This document shows, one piece after another, positions 22,959-31,562 of a stretch of 64,000 bases of DNA (position 1 is the first letter of the stretch; each line of letters begins with the position of its first letter). This DNA is from Agrobacterium tumefaciens. GTDB taxonomy: Bacteria; Pseudomonadota; Alphaproteobacteria; Rhizobiales; Rhizobiaceae. A program made the position numbers and the translations under genes. The stretch spans positions 1,430,001 to 1,494,000 of the forward strand of contig CP048486.1 of the NCBI GenBank assembly GCA_025560025.1. The letters run 5' to 3'. Below the pieces are notes generated by a model, which had not been told where the DNA came from, ran no database searches, and saw only the letters and a program-made list of their open reading frames with translations.

Positions 22959-23144
22959 TCATAGCAGGCCTCGCGAATGCCAGCCAATCAGGATGCCCAA
23001 GAAAAGGCCGACAAACGCCGCGGCCGAAATCGTGACATATCCCGCAAAAAGAAAACCCACCAGCAACCCAGAGATCGAGAATATTAACCCGAGGTAAAAC
23101 ACCGGCGTTGTCTGGACAGAACGTTCGTCATCTCTAGTTGACAT
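22959..23144 (-). CDS. Small two-helix membrane protein, unknown
   Basis: 61 residues. A charged N-terminus (MSTRDDERSVQ) is followed by two hydrophobic helices, VFYLGLIFSISGLLVGFLF and ISAAAFVGLFLGILIGW. AGAGGATG ends about six bases before the ATG, a good ribosome-binding site. Not recognised beyond being a small membrane protein; function unknown. Confidence 0.55.
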   Translation of the reverse strand: MSTRDDERSVQTTPVFYLGLIFSISGLLVGFLFAGYVTISAAAFVGLFLGILIGWHSRGLL

Positions 23145-23623
23145 TTTAGCATCCTCTAATGTCGAGAAAAGTCAGCGAGATAAAGAAAATTTGCTAGATC
23201 CATGTGCGCCACCTGTTTGAACTTTGATAGCCACTTGACCACTGTCAGGACACGCGTCGATCCGGAAACCAATCTAGGCCTACGAAAGTCCAGATTTATC
23301 AGTCCGGTCAACTAAGACGCGAGGCATTCTGGCCAAAACCAGACCGCTTGCTACTCGTGAATATAGACCCACGCCGGTGTCGTAAGGCGTATACTGGCAC
23401 CCGCGGCAGTCACGGCGGCTAAGCAATTCCCGTCAACAAAACTTGACCGTACAAAACCCAGCCGCCAATAATTATATTCTAGACGGGTATAGCGGTCCAA
23501 TAATAGGCAATACAGCCGACATATTCGGCCAATCGTCAGGCGATTACTGCCACGCGTTTCAGATATATTTTCGGGTGATCTCAGGTTAACTTGTGTTGAA
23601 AGCCTCGCGGCTATTTCGTCCTC
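23145..23623. other. Gap without a recognisable gene
   Basis: About 480 bases upstream of the IS6 remnant. A basic 123-codon minus-strand frame (23351-23722) runs across part of the remnant and is not considered real. I did not find an IS6-type terminal inverted repeat here. Confidence 0.4.
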
Positions 23624-23960
23624 ATGAGCAAGAGCCCAACGTCGTCGTTTTTTTCGCCTGCGGATATCGCTCGCGCGGTTCGACTGTATTTTCGATTTAC
23701 GTTGAGCCCGCGATTGGCCCACGAAAAGCTTTTAGAACAATTGATCGTGGTTTCCTGCGATCCAATGCTGGGCAAAGAACTCCGGCATGGACTATGCAGC
23801 TCAGTTGTGTTGGAAGCTGCCAAATCAGAATGATCTCTGGCATCTGGACGAGGTAGTCGTAATCATCGTTTTGGTATCGGTGCGCCTGTCTCCAACGGCT
23901 TTGGCATTTCGCTGCAGTGTAAGAACAACAGGGGATTGATTTCACGTTTTGAAATGAACG
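23624..23960 (+). mobile_element. IS6-family transposase remnant
   Basis: The first frame encodes PADIARAVRLYFRFTLSPR, matching the conserved IS6 transposase start (vIr.AV.LYFRFtLS.R). After deletion and a frameshift, the sequence at about 23834 reads NQNDLWHLDEVVV, the family's first catalytic-Asp region (WHLDEvvv). Nothing of the rest of the DDE domain survives in frame. No flanking terminal repeats were recognised. It is a molecular fossil in the accessory stretch. Confidence 0.75.
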
Positions 23961-24062
23961 GTCACCGAAAATGAGTTCCCATCCGGCGACTATGCGGTCA
24001 TGTCTTTATCACAGGTCGTGTGAGCCATTGCTCTACGATACGCGAGGCAAAGAGTTGACAGT

Positions 24063-25442
24063 ATGGAAAATCCGATTGCACTGAATAGTCTTTCCGAAAA
24101 CACGGTCTTCCGTAAGGGCGATGTTTTCGTACTGTTCGGCGAACTATTCGGCCGCGGATACGCCACCGGCTTACTTGACGAAGCCAGACGGGCTGGAATG
24201 GAGATTGTGGGGATCACCGTCGGGCGGCGCGACGAGAACAACGCGCTCCGGCCGCTTGACGCCGAGGAACTGTCTTCGGCGGAGGCCCAACTGGGCGGCA
24301 GGATTATCAACATACCTCTTATGGCGGGTTTCGATCTCGATGCGCCCGCAGACGGTCCAACTCCCACCGATCTCCTGGCAAAGATGACGCTGGAGAGCTG
24401 GGAACACGATAAGCTCGACTGGGACTATGTCGGGCAATGCCGCGACATCGCTACTGTGCGTTTTACGGAGTCGCTTTCAAGGGTCATGACCGTTCTAGAC
24501 GGAATGATTAGCGCTGGCCGCAATGTTTTCTTCGCCCACACAATGGCTGGGGGCATTCCGAAGGCGAAGGTATTCCTGGTCGTCGCCAATCGAATCTACA
24601 AGGGAACTGGCGCCCGCCACATGTCATCGCAGACCCTGCTCGACAGTGACATGGGAAAGCTCATTCTGCAGAATTTTGACGATGTCTCCGCAAACACCTT
24701 TCGCCATCTCATTGATTTCAGCACGGCGATCCGCGAGCGCGTCGAAGCTTCGGGCGGACAAGTGCGATATACGGCCTATGGTTATCATGGATCGGCGGTC
24801 CTGATCGATGGGAGCTATCGTTGGCAGACCTATACCAACTACACCCAGGGATATGCGAAGATGCGGCTCGAAGGCATTGCAGAGGAAGCCTGGGCGACCG
24901 GGATCAAGGCAACTGTCTATAACTGTCCCGAAATTCGGACCAACTCGTCCGATGTGTTCACGGGTATCGAACTGCCCCTCATACCGCTGCTGCTTGCGTT
25001 GAAGAAAGAAAACGGTGGCCAATGGGCAGACGAACAGTGGCAGGCCTGCCAGCAGCTTCTGGCCGATGGCTTAACCATGAAGGATGTTTTCCGGAAGATC
25101 GCCGCCATGCAGGCCAGCGAGGTCATGCGCCCGTTCTATGTCTTTTCGGCTTGGCCCATGGCGAACAGTCAGGCACAGGCCGATCTGACCATTGGCACGT
25201 CAAACGAGATTACCCAGATGCATCGGGATGGCAAGGTGATGATCAGCGACCTCCTGAGCGGTCTCGTTGTGAAAGCAACCGGGCAGCTAATTTTTGGCGA
25301 ATCTTCCGAACCCTCCGGTCCCGTCCTGTGGCTCAACCACGATATCGTGGCTCGGCGACTTAACACTTCCCACCCGCATTCGGAGTCTTCTGCGCCGCTT
25401 ATCGCGCAGGGAATGGAATCCTCACACCTTGAGGTGGCGTGA
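24063..25442 (+). CDS. FabMG-like conserved protein (possible enoyl-ACP reductase)
   Basis: 459 residues, apparently cytoplasmic. The N-terminal region has a Gly-rich nucleotide-binding-like stretch (FVLFGELFGRGYATG, residues 21-35), and further conserved blocks are FAHTMAGGIPKAK, RYTAYGYHGSAVLIDG, VYNCPEIRTNSS and LIFGESSEPSGPVLW. From memory these resemble the family named after FabMG, a metagenomic enoyl-ACP reductase that confers triclosan tolerance. The assignment is uncertain because activity has been shown for few members. It stands alone between an IS6 remnant and a MATE remnant. The ribosome-binding site (AAAGAG) is weak. Confidence 0.6.
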   Translation: MENPIALNSLSENTVFRKGDVFVLFGELFGRGYATGLLDEARRAGMEIVGITVGRRDENNALRPLDAEELSSAEAQLGGRIINIPLMAGFDLDAPADGPTPTDLLAKMTLESWEHDKLDWDYVGQCRDIATVRFTESLSRVMTVLDGMISAGRNVFFAHTMAGGIPKAKVFLVVANRIYKGTGARHMSSQTLLDSDMGKLILQNFDDVSANTFRHLIDFSTAIRERVEASGGQVRYTAYGYHGSAVLIDGSYRWQTYTNYTQGYAKMRLEGIAEEAWATGIKATVYNCPEIRTNSSDVFTGIELPLIPLLLALKKENGGQWADEQWQACQQLLADGLTMKDVFRKIAAMQASEVMRPFYVFSAWPMANSQAQADLTIGTSNEITQMHRDGKVMISDLLSGLVVKATGQLIFGESSEPSGPVLWLNHDIVARRLNTSHPHSESSAPLIAQGMESSHLEVA

Positions 25443-25851
25443 CGGCTTCCCAACTTAGCTTGGAAGCTGGGTGCTTTGGCCATGGAGCGACAAATTTTGT
25501 GACAAGAACGCTCCTTCTTCCCAGCCGTCTGACGGACACCGAGATGCCCCCGAAGCTGCCGTTGGACCTATGCTACCTGCTGCTCAGCTCGAAGTGGAAC
25601 CTGAACTGACGGTTCTGGGTAAATGTCCCCCTCAGCCAACAGGATGAGGGCGATTGGGTTTTGCTTCACCGCGTAGCGATGCAGTCATATAAATCTCCCC
25701 GGCTTCAGGAGGCCGGCCGCTTGCATGACGCCCTGTCATTGGTGAACCTGCTCGTTTAAGCTGATCGCAATATCCCCTTTTGGGTAGTTGGTGCGGTGGC
25801 AATGCAAGCGCCCACTCAGAAAATCCGACTTGCCCATTTTGGAATGTTGAG
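25443..25851. other. Gap without a recognisable gene
   Basis: About 410 bases after the FabMG-like gene. A frame at 25632-25964 (minus) overlaps the MATE remnant and has no recognisable product. Confidence 0.4.
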
Positions 25852-26104
25852 ATGAGTGAACAAAACCGTTTGGCCTCCGTGCCGACCAATTCGTTCCTGC
25901 GTGGATCGATTTCTTCCGTTTTTATTCGAACCAGCCTGCCGATCATCCTTGTGACCATGGTCAATGGGATGCTGCTATGCTACTGGGTGCCTTTGTCGGG
26001 CCCGAAGCGCTTGGTGCGGTCTAGGCGACAGGATGTTTCGTTTATCGCCCGCAGCGGTGCCATGGCAAAAAAGGCAGGCGCGAACCTTCACGCTTTACCG
26101 GTCG
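25852..26104 (+). pseudogene. MATE efflux transporter 5' fragment
   Basis: Begins MSEQNRLASVPTNSF followed by IRTSLPIILVTMVNGML, the first membrane helix of a multidrug and toxin extrusion (MATE) transporter. A frameshift follows, and the next frame continues LLGAFVGPEALGAV before a stop, the typical helix 1-2 connection. About 60 of roughly 450 codons remain. The fragment ends at the 3' end of the convergent transglutaminase-like gene, suggesting a deletion joint there. Confidence 0.72.
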
Positions 26105-26914
26105 TTATCCAGCCAATTCTTCTGTAACCACCTCGAACCGCTTCAAGACGGCCGGCCCGAAAGCGGTGGACAGGGCGACGTCTGTGGCATCACGTCCTGT
26201 CGCCATCAATATGCGTCCGATGCGGGGCGTGTTGTGACGGGCGTCGACCGTATACCAGCGGCCGCTGAGATAGACCTCAAGCCAGGCGCTGAAATCCATC
26301 GGGTTGGGGTCTGTCGGCACGCCGATATCACCGAGATAACCGGTGCAATAGCGGGCGGGGATATTCATGCAGCGGCAGAGGGTGATCGCAAGATGCGCGA
26401 AATCGCGGCAAACGCCGGTCCTGTCGGTGAACCCGCCGTAAGCTGTCCTCAGCGGATCGGCTTTCTCGTAGTTGAAGACAATATGGGAATGGACGAAGTC
26501 GACGACCGCCTGAACACGGGGCCAGCCGAGTGGTGTAGCCGAGAAGTTTTTCCAGGCAAAGTCCGCCAGCCGGTCGGTGTCGCAGTAACGGCTGCCCAGC
26601 AGGAACACCAGAACATCGTCTGGTAAATCCTTGATATCGTGCTGGAAAGCGTTTTCGGGAACGGGATCCGGCAGACCGCTGTCATATATGTCGAAGCGCG
26701 TGGAGATCGTCGTCAGTCCGGGCGGTGCAGATATGCGGCTGCAGGCATTGCCGAAGATGTCCAGATAACCCCAGGCCTCGACCGGCCGGTCGAAGGTCAG
26801 GACCTGTTCGGTGAGCAGATCCGCGCGCCGGCCGGGATGGATGTTGAGAACCAGCAGCATCGCCGTCTCATTCTCGCACTCATAAGCAATATCGAACCCG
26901 GCGCGTATCTTCAT
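26105..26914 (-). CDS. Transglutaminase-like family protein
   Basis: 269 residues of the bacterial transglutaminase-like (papain fold) superfamily. An N-terminal beta domain (1-110) precedes the core, with the Cys motif RTGVCRDFAHLAI (about residue 165) and the later SAWLEVYLSGRWYTVDARHN. The Asp of DARHN is the expected third active-site residue. Many superfamily members have His where this protein has Ser before AWLE, so catalysis should not be assumed. No signal peptide. Related proteins accompany peptide ligase or proteasome-like genes elsewhere, none of which is present here. Confidence 0.85.
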   Translation of the reverse strand: MKIRAGFDIAYECENETAMLLVLNIHPGRRADLLTEQVLTFDRPVEAWGYLDIFGNACSRISAPPGLTTISTRFDIYDSGLPDPVPENAFQHDIKDLPDDVLVFLLGSRYCDTDRLADFAWKNFSATPLGWPRVQAVVDFVHSHIVFNYEKADPLRTAYGGFTDRTGVCRDFAHLAITLCRCMNIPARYCTGYLGDIGVPTDPNPMDFSAWLEVYLSGRWYTVDARHNTPRIGRILMATGRDATDVALSTAFGPAVLKRFEVVTEELAG

Positions 26915-27046
26915 GCAGCACTATCCCTGAATGAGCCATCGTGATGTCGTTCAGGATGCAACGCTTTCATGCTCGCGACGTTCCGGCCGGTGGTCAGGTT
27001 TTCCAGGCAGGTCTTGTGCGGACGGCGATAACGGCGCGGATATCGA

Positions 27047-27271
27047 TCAACGTGCGCGGGCGCGTTTGGCGAGCAGAGCGGATGTTGCCGCGGTACGATC
27101 AGACAATTCCTTCGCAAGACGGGCTTCCCGAAGGCGCATGGTCTTTGCATCGCGGGATTGCGCAATGGAATCGAGCTCCTCAAGCGCTTTTTCCTTTGCG
27201 AAGAACGGTGTCTGAATATGGCTGAAGGCGAGCTCCGCCTTCTGGCGGGAAATACTGTATTTTTCTGTCAA
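27047..27271 (-). CDS. Small coiled-coil protein, unknown
   Basis: About 74 residues beginning with a TTG codon (TEKYSISRQKAELAF follows) and rich in Ala, Lys, Glu and Arg, suggesting one long helix or a coiled coil (EKALEELDSIAQSRDAKT). GGAA five bases upstream is a weak ribosome-binding site. Not recognised. It lies just after the cold-shock gene terminator, so it would need its own promoter. Confidence 0.5.
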   Translation of the reverse strand: MTEKYSISRQKAELAFSHIQTPFFAKEKALEELDSIAQSRDAKTMRLREARLAKELSDRTAATSALLAKRARAR

Positions 27272-27310
27272 GGGTGTTCCGATGATGATGCCCGGAGAGC
27301 GAGCGAAAAA

Positions 27311-27340
27311 CAAAAGGCCAGGCAATTTGCCTGGCCTTGA
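27311..27340 (-). terminator. Terminator of the cold-shock gene
   Basis: A near-perfect inverted repeat AAGGCCAGGCAA / TTGCCTGGCCTT is followed on the minus strand by TTTTGTTTTT. It lies about 60 bases after the cold-shock stop codon. Coordinates are accurate to a few bases. Confidence 0.8.
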
Positions 27341-27400
27341 TTGGGTTGGCGTGCTTCCGGCAGTGCCAGTACATCCGTGGTCAAAGGGAAGCACAGACCC

Positions 27401-27610
27401 TTAGGCAGCCTGCAGATTGCAGGCCGACATTTTGCCCGACTTGTTGTCGCGCTCGAGCTCGAAGCCGATCTTCTGACCTTCGACGAGTTCGCGCATGCCG
27501 GCGCGCTCAACAGCGGAGATGTGGACGAACGCATCGGCGTCGCCATTGTCAGGCTGAATGAAGCCGAAGCCCTTGGTGGAATTGAACCATTTAACTGTGC
27601 CAGTGGTCAT
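27401..27610 (-). CDS. Cold-shock protein, CspA family
   Basis: 69-residue single cold-shock domain that binds single-stranded RNA or DNA and melts RNA structure. RNP1-type motif KGFGFIQP and RNP2-type motif DAFVHISAV are both present, beginning [11 protein letters not shown]. The start is set by AAAGGG seven bases before the ATG. The ~430 bases upstream hold no gene, leaving room for a long regulated leader as in other csp genes. A strong terminator follows. Confidence 0.96.
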   Translation of the reverse strand: MTTGTVKWFNSTKGFGFIQPDNGDADAFVHISAVERAGMRELVEGQKIGFELERDNKSGKMSACNLQAA

Positions 27611-28176
27611 GATGAACCCTTTCATAGCAATAGAGAAACCACAGCACTCATGCGCTGCGGATGATGATAGCGATTTTGAAAGGAAAGGTTCGTTCAGAAC
27701 GCGGTGCCAGACGCGTGACAAGCAAAGCTAAGCAAGCAAATTCGATTGCCCCTTATATCCTGCCTCTGCCGGGATTTCAACTACTGGTTTTTGAGGATAT
27801 TTCATCTCGTCACAAAGTTGTGTTCGCCTTGGATGGCGTGTGGCCGTCCATCGCCTTGTTTTCCGCGCAATCCGGGCGCATGGTCAGGCTTCGTCATGCT
27901 GGCCGCATGGCGCTGCGGTGTCAGAGAGGCGCCGTCTTCTTTTCTTCGTCCGATTGCAAATGTTTGCGCAAGCGCTGCGGTGTCATTTTTGACGATGCCG
28001 CGAAGTTTTACCCATTGCGAGAGGCGCGTGCCGGTAGCGGCGATCATACACCATCAGCCATTTCTTTATGCCTCCGCGTAACGTTCGTCCGGCGGAACAT
28101 GGCAACAGCGGCGTAGAATGAAACGGGCTCCACGCGGACGAAATCCGCGTACGAGTTCCATATGAAAGGCAACACC
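27611..28176. other. Gap upstream of the cold-shock gene
   Basis: About 560 bases between divergent genes. It probably contains the cold-shock promoter and leader. Frames on both strands here have no recognisable product. Confidence 0.45.
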
Positions 28177-28455
28177 ATGGAAACGTGTAACGAACACCGG
28201 CGCCAGGCGCTGAGGATAGAGACCTGGGAGAACGAAGGCGGCGCTCCCGTCTCCGATACGCTCGAGACCCAATATGGAAGACGGATCGAGAGGGATAAGA
28301 GCTGGACGATATACCATGTCTTCACCGGCGTGCCGGTGCGCATCGGCGTCCGCAGGCTGACCCGTCTCAGCATAGCGGAAGCGACCGACGGCATGCTGTC
28401 CCTCAACCGGCGTAACGCCCTGCGCAGGAAAGAACGCAAGGGGAGCAAGTCATGA
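28177..28455 (+). CDS. Conserved small protein upstream of DUF1488 gene
   Basis: 92 residues (METCNEHRRQALRIE...), soluble and basic at the C-terminus ([15 protein letters not shown]). AAAGG lies six bases before the chosen ATG. Its stop overlaps the DUF1488 start as ATGA, so the two are translationally coupled. The middle (KSWTIYHVFTGVPVRIG) suggests a compact beta fold, but no family is recognised. Confidence 0.65.
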   Translation: METCNEHRRQALRIETWENEGGAPVSDTLETQYGRRIERDKSWTIYHVFTGVPVRIGVRRLTRLSIAEATDGMLSLNRRNALRRKERKGSKS

Positions 28456-28721
28456 CGCTCGCTTTCCCCAACGCGGCCCGCAGTTTTGACGAGGGGCGTA
28501 AAGCGGTTCGCTTTTTCGGCCATGACGGCATGTTCGAGATCCGGTTTCTTGTCGAGGCCGAAGCGCTCGCCAGGGGCCGGGGACACGCCATGAGCATGTC
28601 GGAAGCCCAGTGCCTTTCCTCTTTCGACGCGATGCGCACGGCCATCTATGCCGCGGCACAGAAGGTCTACGCCAAATCGCGTCGCAATATGAATATCCTG
28701 ACAGCCTCCGACCTCGGCTAA
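28452..28721 (+). CDS. DUF1488 family protein
   Basis: 89 residues matching DUF1488: [39 protein letters not shown] and [19 protein letters not shown]. Members are small cytoplasmic proteins common in Rhizobiales, function unknown. Coupled to the preceding gene by an ATGA overlap. Its end touches the end of the convergent catalase fragment. Confidence 0.85.
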   Translation: MTLAFPNAARSFDEGRKAVRFFGHDGMFEIRFLVEAEALARGRGHAMSMSEAQCLSSFDAMRTAIYAAAQKVYAKSRRNMNILTASDLG

Positions 28722-29179
28722 CCTGTCGGATATTCCTTTCCCGAAGGTGCCTGCGCCACCAGGCGCGGCATCGAGAAGCGGACGAAGGCCGGGGCCTTTT
28801 CGCCCGCACGCTGCAGGAGATCCGCCCCGGTATAGGCGGAAAAGGATTGGTAGGTCTCGAAGAAGCCGTGCGCGCCGTAACCGCGTGCATGCACCACGCG
28901 CTCGGGAATACGCTTGTGGTCGAAGTGGAAGATTTTCTCACGGAAATGGAAATCATCCACGACAAGCGGCCCGCGCGCGCCGATCCGCAGAGAATTCTGG
29001 TCGTCGGCAACCGGTCCTCCCTGGGCGGTTGTCAGCACAGGCGCGTCTGTTTCGGCCGGCTGGTGCAGCTCGCCGCCGGCGCCGCGCTCCAGCTTCTGGT
29101 CGTGAATAGTGACGGTCTGCGTCTTGTCTTGCGGTGATTTGCTGTTGGTGGTCTTGGTGCTGTTGGTGGTCCTGGCCAT
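28718..29179 (-). pseudogene. Catalase (large-subunit HPII/KatE type), N-terminal fragment
   Basis: About 153 residues: [14 protein letters not shown] leader, then [37 protein letters not shown] (containing the distal haem His) and [11 protein letters not shown]. Intact large catalases run to about 700 residues and continue with TVAGSKGS. Here the frame switches to an unrelated 17-residue tail and stops. The start has CAGGAG seven bases upstream, so a truncated peptide could still be made, but haem binding needs the missing proximal Tyr region. The gene is therefore broken. Confidence 0.85.
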
Positions 29180-29223
29180 GGTGTGGCTCCTGAACTGGAA
29201 TGGGCCTATCGCGGCCCGGAAAT

Positions 29224-29246
29224 GAAAAAGCCGCCCTGAAAGGCGG
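29224..29246 (-). terminator. Rho-independent terminator, minus strand
   Basis: On the minus strand GCCGCC and GGCGGC pair around a 6-base loop, followed by TTTTT. It lies upstream of the catalase fragment, so it must end a transcript coming from 29250-29600, where I see no convincing gene. Confidence 0.6.
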
Positions 29247-29608
29247 CCCGAACAGAGTGGGCGGCTCACGCCATTTTCGGCTGGGCCTTCAGTGTCTGGT
29301 TTGAGGAAAAGCCGATGTCCTCGAGCCTGTCAGGCAAAACGTCATGCAACGCCTTTTCCGCAGGCATCCGGGAAACCGATCAAATTTTGAGTGCTGGACT
29401 TGGAGAACCCTCGAACCGTGGCGACGTTCCTGCGGCGGCAAAATAATTTTCATCCCGCCGCAATGCCTGCCCGCGCACCACGTCGGCAAGCCATTCACCG
29501 TCACGGAAACGCAAACGCCATCCAATTCTTGCAGAGCGGCGGAACCTTGCGGCGAGCATAGTGTTTGCTGTGGGAGCCTGCTCGAAAGGCTACAACGAGG
29601 AAAAAATC
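29247..29608. other. Gap without a recognisable gene
   Basis: About 360 bases. A 33-codon minus-strand frame (about 29268-29369, MPAEKALHDVLP start) ends just before the terminator but lacks a ribosome-binding site. No other product is recognisable. Confidence 0.35.
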
Positions 29609-29926
29609 ATGAAAAAACTTCTCTTAGCCGCAGCGCTTGTCGGCGCGTCGACGCTTGCCGCCTTCGCACAGACCACCCCCGCCCCGGCAACCGATGGGAA
29701 AATGCCCGCCGTGGCCACGCCCGAGACCAAGAATCCCACAGCGCCTGTCGAAGGCGCAAACAGTTTTACCGAGGAACAGGCGAAAACACGCCTCACTGAG
29801 GCCGGATATACCGATGTCACCGGCCTTGTGAAGGATGACAGGGGTGTCTGGCAGGCCAAGGCCTCGAAAGATGGCAAGCCGGTAAGCCTGGCGCTCGACT
29901 ATCAGGGCAACATTGTCGCTAACTAA
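29609..29926 (+). CDS. Exported PepSY-like small protein
   Basis: 105 residues. The signal peptide MKKLLLAAALVGASTLAAFA is followed by a Pro/Ala-rich spacer and a C-terminal PepSY-like fold (EEQAKTRLTEAGYTDVTGL then GKPVSLALDYQGNIVAN). Likely periplasmic. GAGGA lies upstream of the chosen ATG. PepSY domains are thought to modulate peptidases or bind envelope ligands; the role here is unknown. The glycine-zipper stress gene follows 21 bases later. Confidence 0.75.
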   Translation: MKKLLLAAALVGASTLAAFAQTTPAPATDGKMPAVATPETKNPTAPVEGANSFTEEQAKTRLTEAGYTDVTGLVKDDRGVWQAKASKDGKPVSLALDYQGNIVAN

Positions 29927-29947
29927 TTCAATCTTCAGGAGAATCCT

Positions 29948-30541
29948 ATGAAGACCGTTACAGGACTTTTCGACGACTACTCGGATGCCAGCGCGGCCGT
30001 CAGCGCGCTCGAAGAACGCGGTGTGCCATCCTCGGATATCAGCATCGTGTCCAACAATGCAGATGAACGCCACGGCAAGTCTACAAACGCCGCTGAAGGC
30101 GCCGGCACGGGTGCCGGCATCGGCGCCGCCGTCGGTGGCGTGGGCGGTCTGCTCACCGGCCTTGGCATCATGGCAATTCCCGGCGTCGGGCCGGTGGTTG
30201 CCGCAGGCTGGCTTGCCGCAACAGCGGCGGGGGCAGTAGCCGGTGCCGTGGCAGGCGGTGCCGCCGGCGGGCTTATCGGCGCGCTGACGGAGTCCGGCGT
30301 GCCGGAAGACCATGCCCATGTCTATGCGGAAGGCGTGCGCCGCGGCGGCACGCTGGTAACCGCGAAAGTGGAAGACAGCCTTTATGCGGACGCGCAGGAC
30401 ATCCTGCGCCAGTCCAACTGGGTCGATCCCGATCAGCGCCGTGAGGCCTATGCCAAAGAGGGCTGGTCACGTTTTGACGACACGCTGGATCCTTATGAAC
30501 CAGCTGAAATCGAACAGGAGCGTCTGCGCTACAGACGCTAG
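29948..30541 (+). CDS. General stress protein with glycine-zipper membrane segment
   Basis: 197 residues. Residues 1-40 form an alpha/beta unit (TVTGLFDDYSDASAAVSALE) seen in bacterial general-stress proteins. The centre (about 55-115) is a long Gly/Ala-rich membrane or zipper region. The C-terminus (VRRGGTLVTAKVED...) repeats a small alpha/beta fold and ends in a charged tail. It lies 21 bases after the PepSY-like gene and is followed by a strong terminator, so the pair forms a short operon. Exact function unknown. Confidence 0.78.
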   Translation: MKTVTGLFDDYSDASAAVSALEERGVPSSDISIVSNNADERHGKSTNAAEGAGTGAGIGAAVGGVGGLLTGLGIMAIPGVGPVVAAGWLAATAAGAVAGAVAGGAAGGLIGALTESGVPEDHAHVYAEGVRRGGTLVTAKVEDSLYADAQDILRQSNWVDPDQRREAYAKEGWSRFDDTLDPYEPAEIEQERLRYRR

Positions 30542-30552
30542 ACCTCGCAACG

Positions 30553-30585
30553 AAGATAGGCCGGCATCTGCCGGCCTATCTTTTT
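30553..30585 (+). terminator. Terminator after the stress-protein operon
   Basis: A perfect inverted repeat GATAGGCCGGCA / TGCCGGCCTATC with a 2-base loop is followed by TTTTT (30581-30585). It begins 12 bases after the stop codon. Confidence 0.9.
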
Positions 30586-31019
30586 AAATCCAAGGGGCAG
30601 ACGAGAGTGCCGGTCATCGCAACAGCGCTCTCCACAGACAGCAGGCGAGGGCGGTCGTAAAACACGGCTCAAAAGCCTTCTGAAACGTATCATAAACTTG
30701 GCGAGCAGTTCAGAGGAAGGCCGGCACGCCACGATCTCTTTGGGCAAGCCGCCTGGAGCCAAGCTTTGTTCCCGTGGCGAATGTTTGTCGGCGTCAACGA
30801 GAGTAACGAGAACGCAAATCGAGGGCGCTCAACCGGCTATGGGAGCGCCATCATCAAACACAACAGACAACGCACAAGAGCGATGGCTGACAGGCAGCCG
30901 GCAATGTGCGTGGTCGACATATGCTGGAGATCCCGGTGGCCGGTTTTGAAAGGTCCGGAAGACGCGGAACCAATGCGGTTCAGGCCGGTTCTATTCACCT
31001 GCAATCGGAGGAGGTTTCG
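30586..31019. other. Gap without a recognisable gene
   Basis: About 430 bases between the terminator and the PPOX-fold gene. No recognisable coding frame. Confidence 0.4.
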
Positions 31020-31487
31020 ATGACGAGCACGATGAGTATGGAAGACCTGTCGAAGAAGCTGGGCAACATCGATTTCTGCATGTTCAACACCCATGCTCCG
31101 GACAGGATTGCCAGCCGGCCAATGAGCAACAATGGTGATGTGGAATATGATGGCGACTCCTGGTTCTTCTCATACGACAATACAAAGAAGGTCAGCGATA
31201 TCATTGGTGAAGCCGGGGTTACGCTGACATTTACCGCGCCCCCCAGCATTCTTGGCAAGCCTGGGATTTTCATCGCCGTCCATGGTGAAGCGAGCTTGAT
31301 CCGAGACAAGGTGCAATTTGAGCAGCACTGGGTCAAGGATCTCGAGCGCTGGTTTCCCGAAGGAATCGGTACCGCCGGCCTCATCCTGATCAGGGTTGCG
31401 GCCCGAACGATCGAGTATTGGGACGGTGAGGACAATGGGCGGATAGAAATGACCACAGTCGATGCAGTCGAAGGACGTAAAGTGTGA
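31020..31487 (+). CDS. Pyridoxamine 5'-phosphate oxidase-fold protein (general stress 26-like)
   Basis: 155-residue split-barrel flavin-binding protein of the kind annotated as general stress protein 26. It starts MTSTMSMEDLSKKLGNIDF and contains SRPMSN and DGDSWFFSY, typical of the first barrel strands, and WFPEG later. GGAGG five bases before the ATG fixes the start. It probably binds FMN or F420-like cofactors; substrate unknown. It fits the stress-gene neighbourhood. Confidence 0.85.
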   Translation: MTSTMSMEDLSKKLGNIDFCMFNTHAPDRIASRPMSNNGDVEYDGDSWFFSYDNTKKVSDIIGEAGVTLTFTAPPSILGKPGIFIAVHGEASLIRDKVQFEQHWVKDLERWFPEGIGTAGLILIRVAARTIEYWDGEDNGRIEMTTVDAVEGRKV

Positions 31488-31562
31488 GCGGCTGCGGCGT
31501 GAGCATCAGCGAGAAGAAGACACCGGAAAACGCTCATGCAATCGGCGCGGAGGCAATCGTAT

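Noticed and set aside
26105..26914. Loss of the catalytic His in the transglutaminase-like protein as a finding
   Set aside because: Ser occurs where some superfamily members have His, but I cannot be sure this subfamily normally carries His at that position without an alignment.
28450..29137. Long frames opposite and offset to the DUF1488 gene and catalase fragment
   Set aside because: They are shadows: the recognisable protein motifs lie in the other frames.
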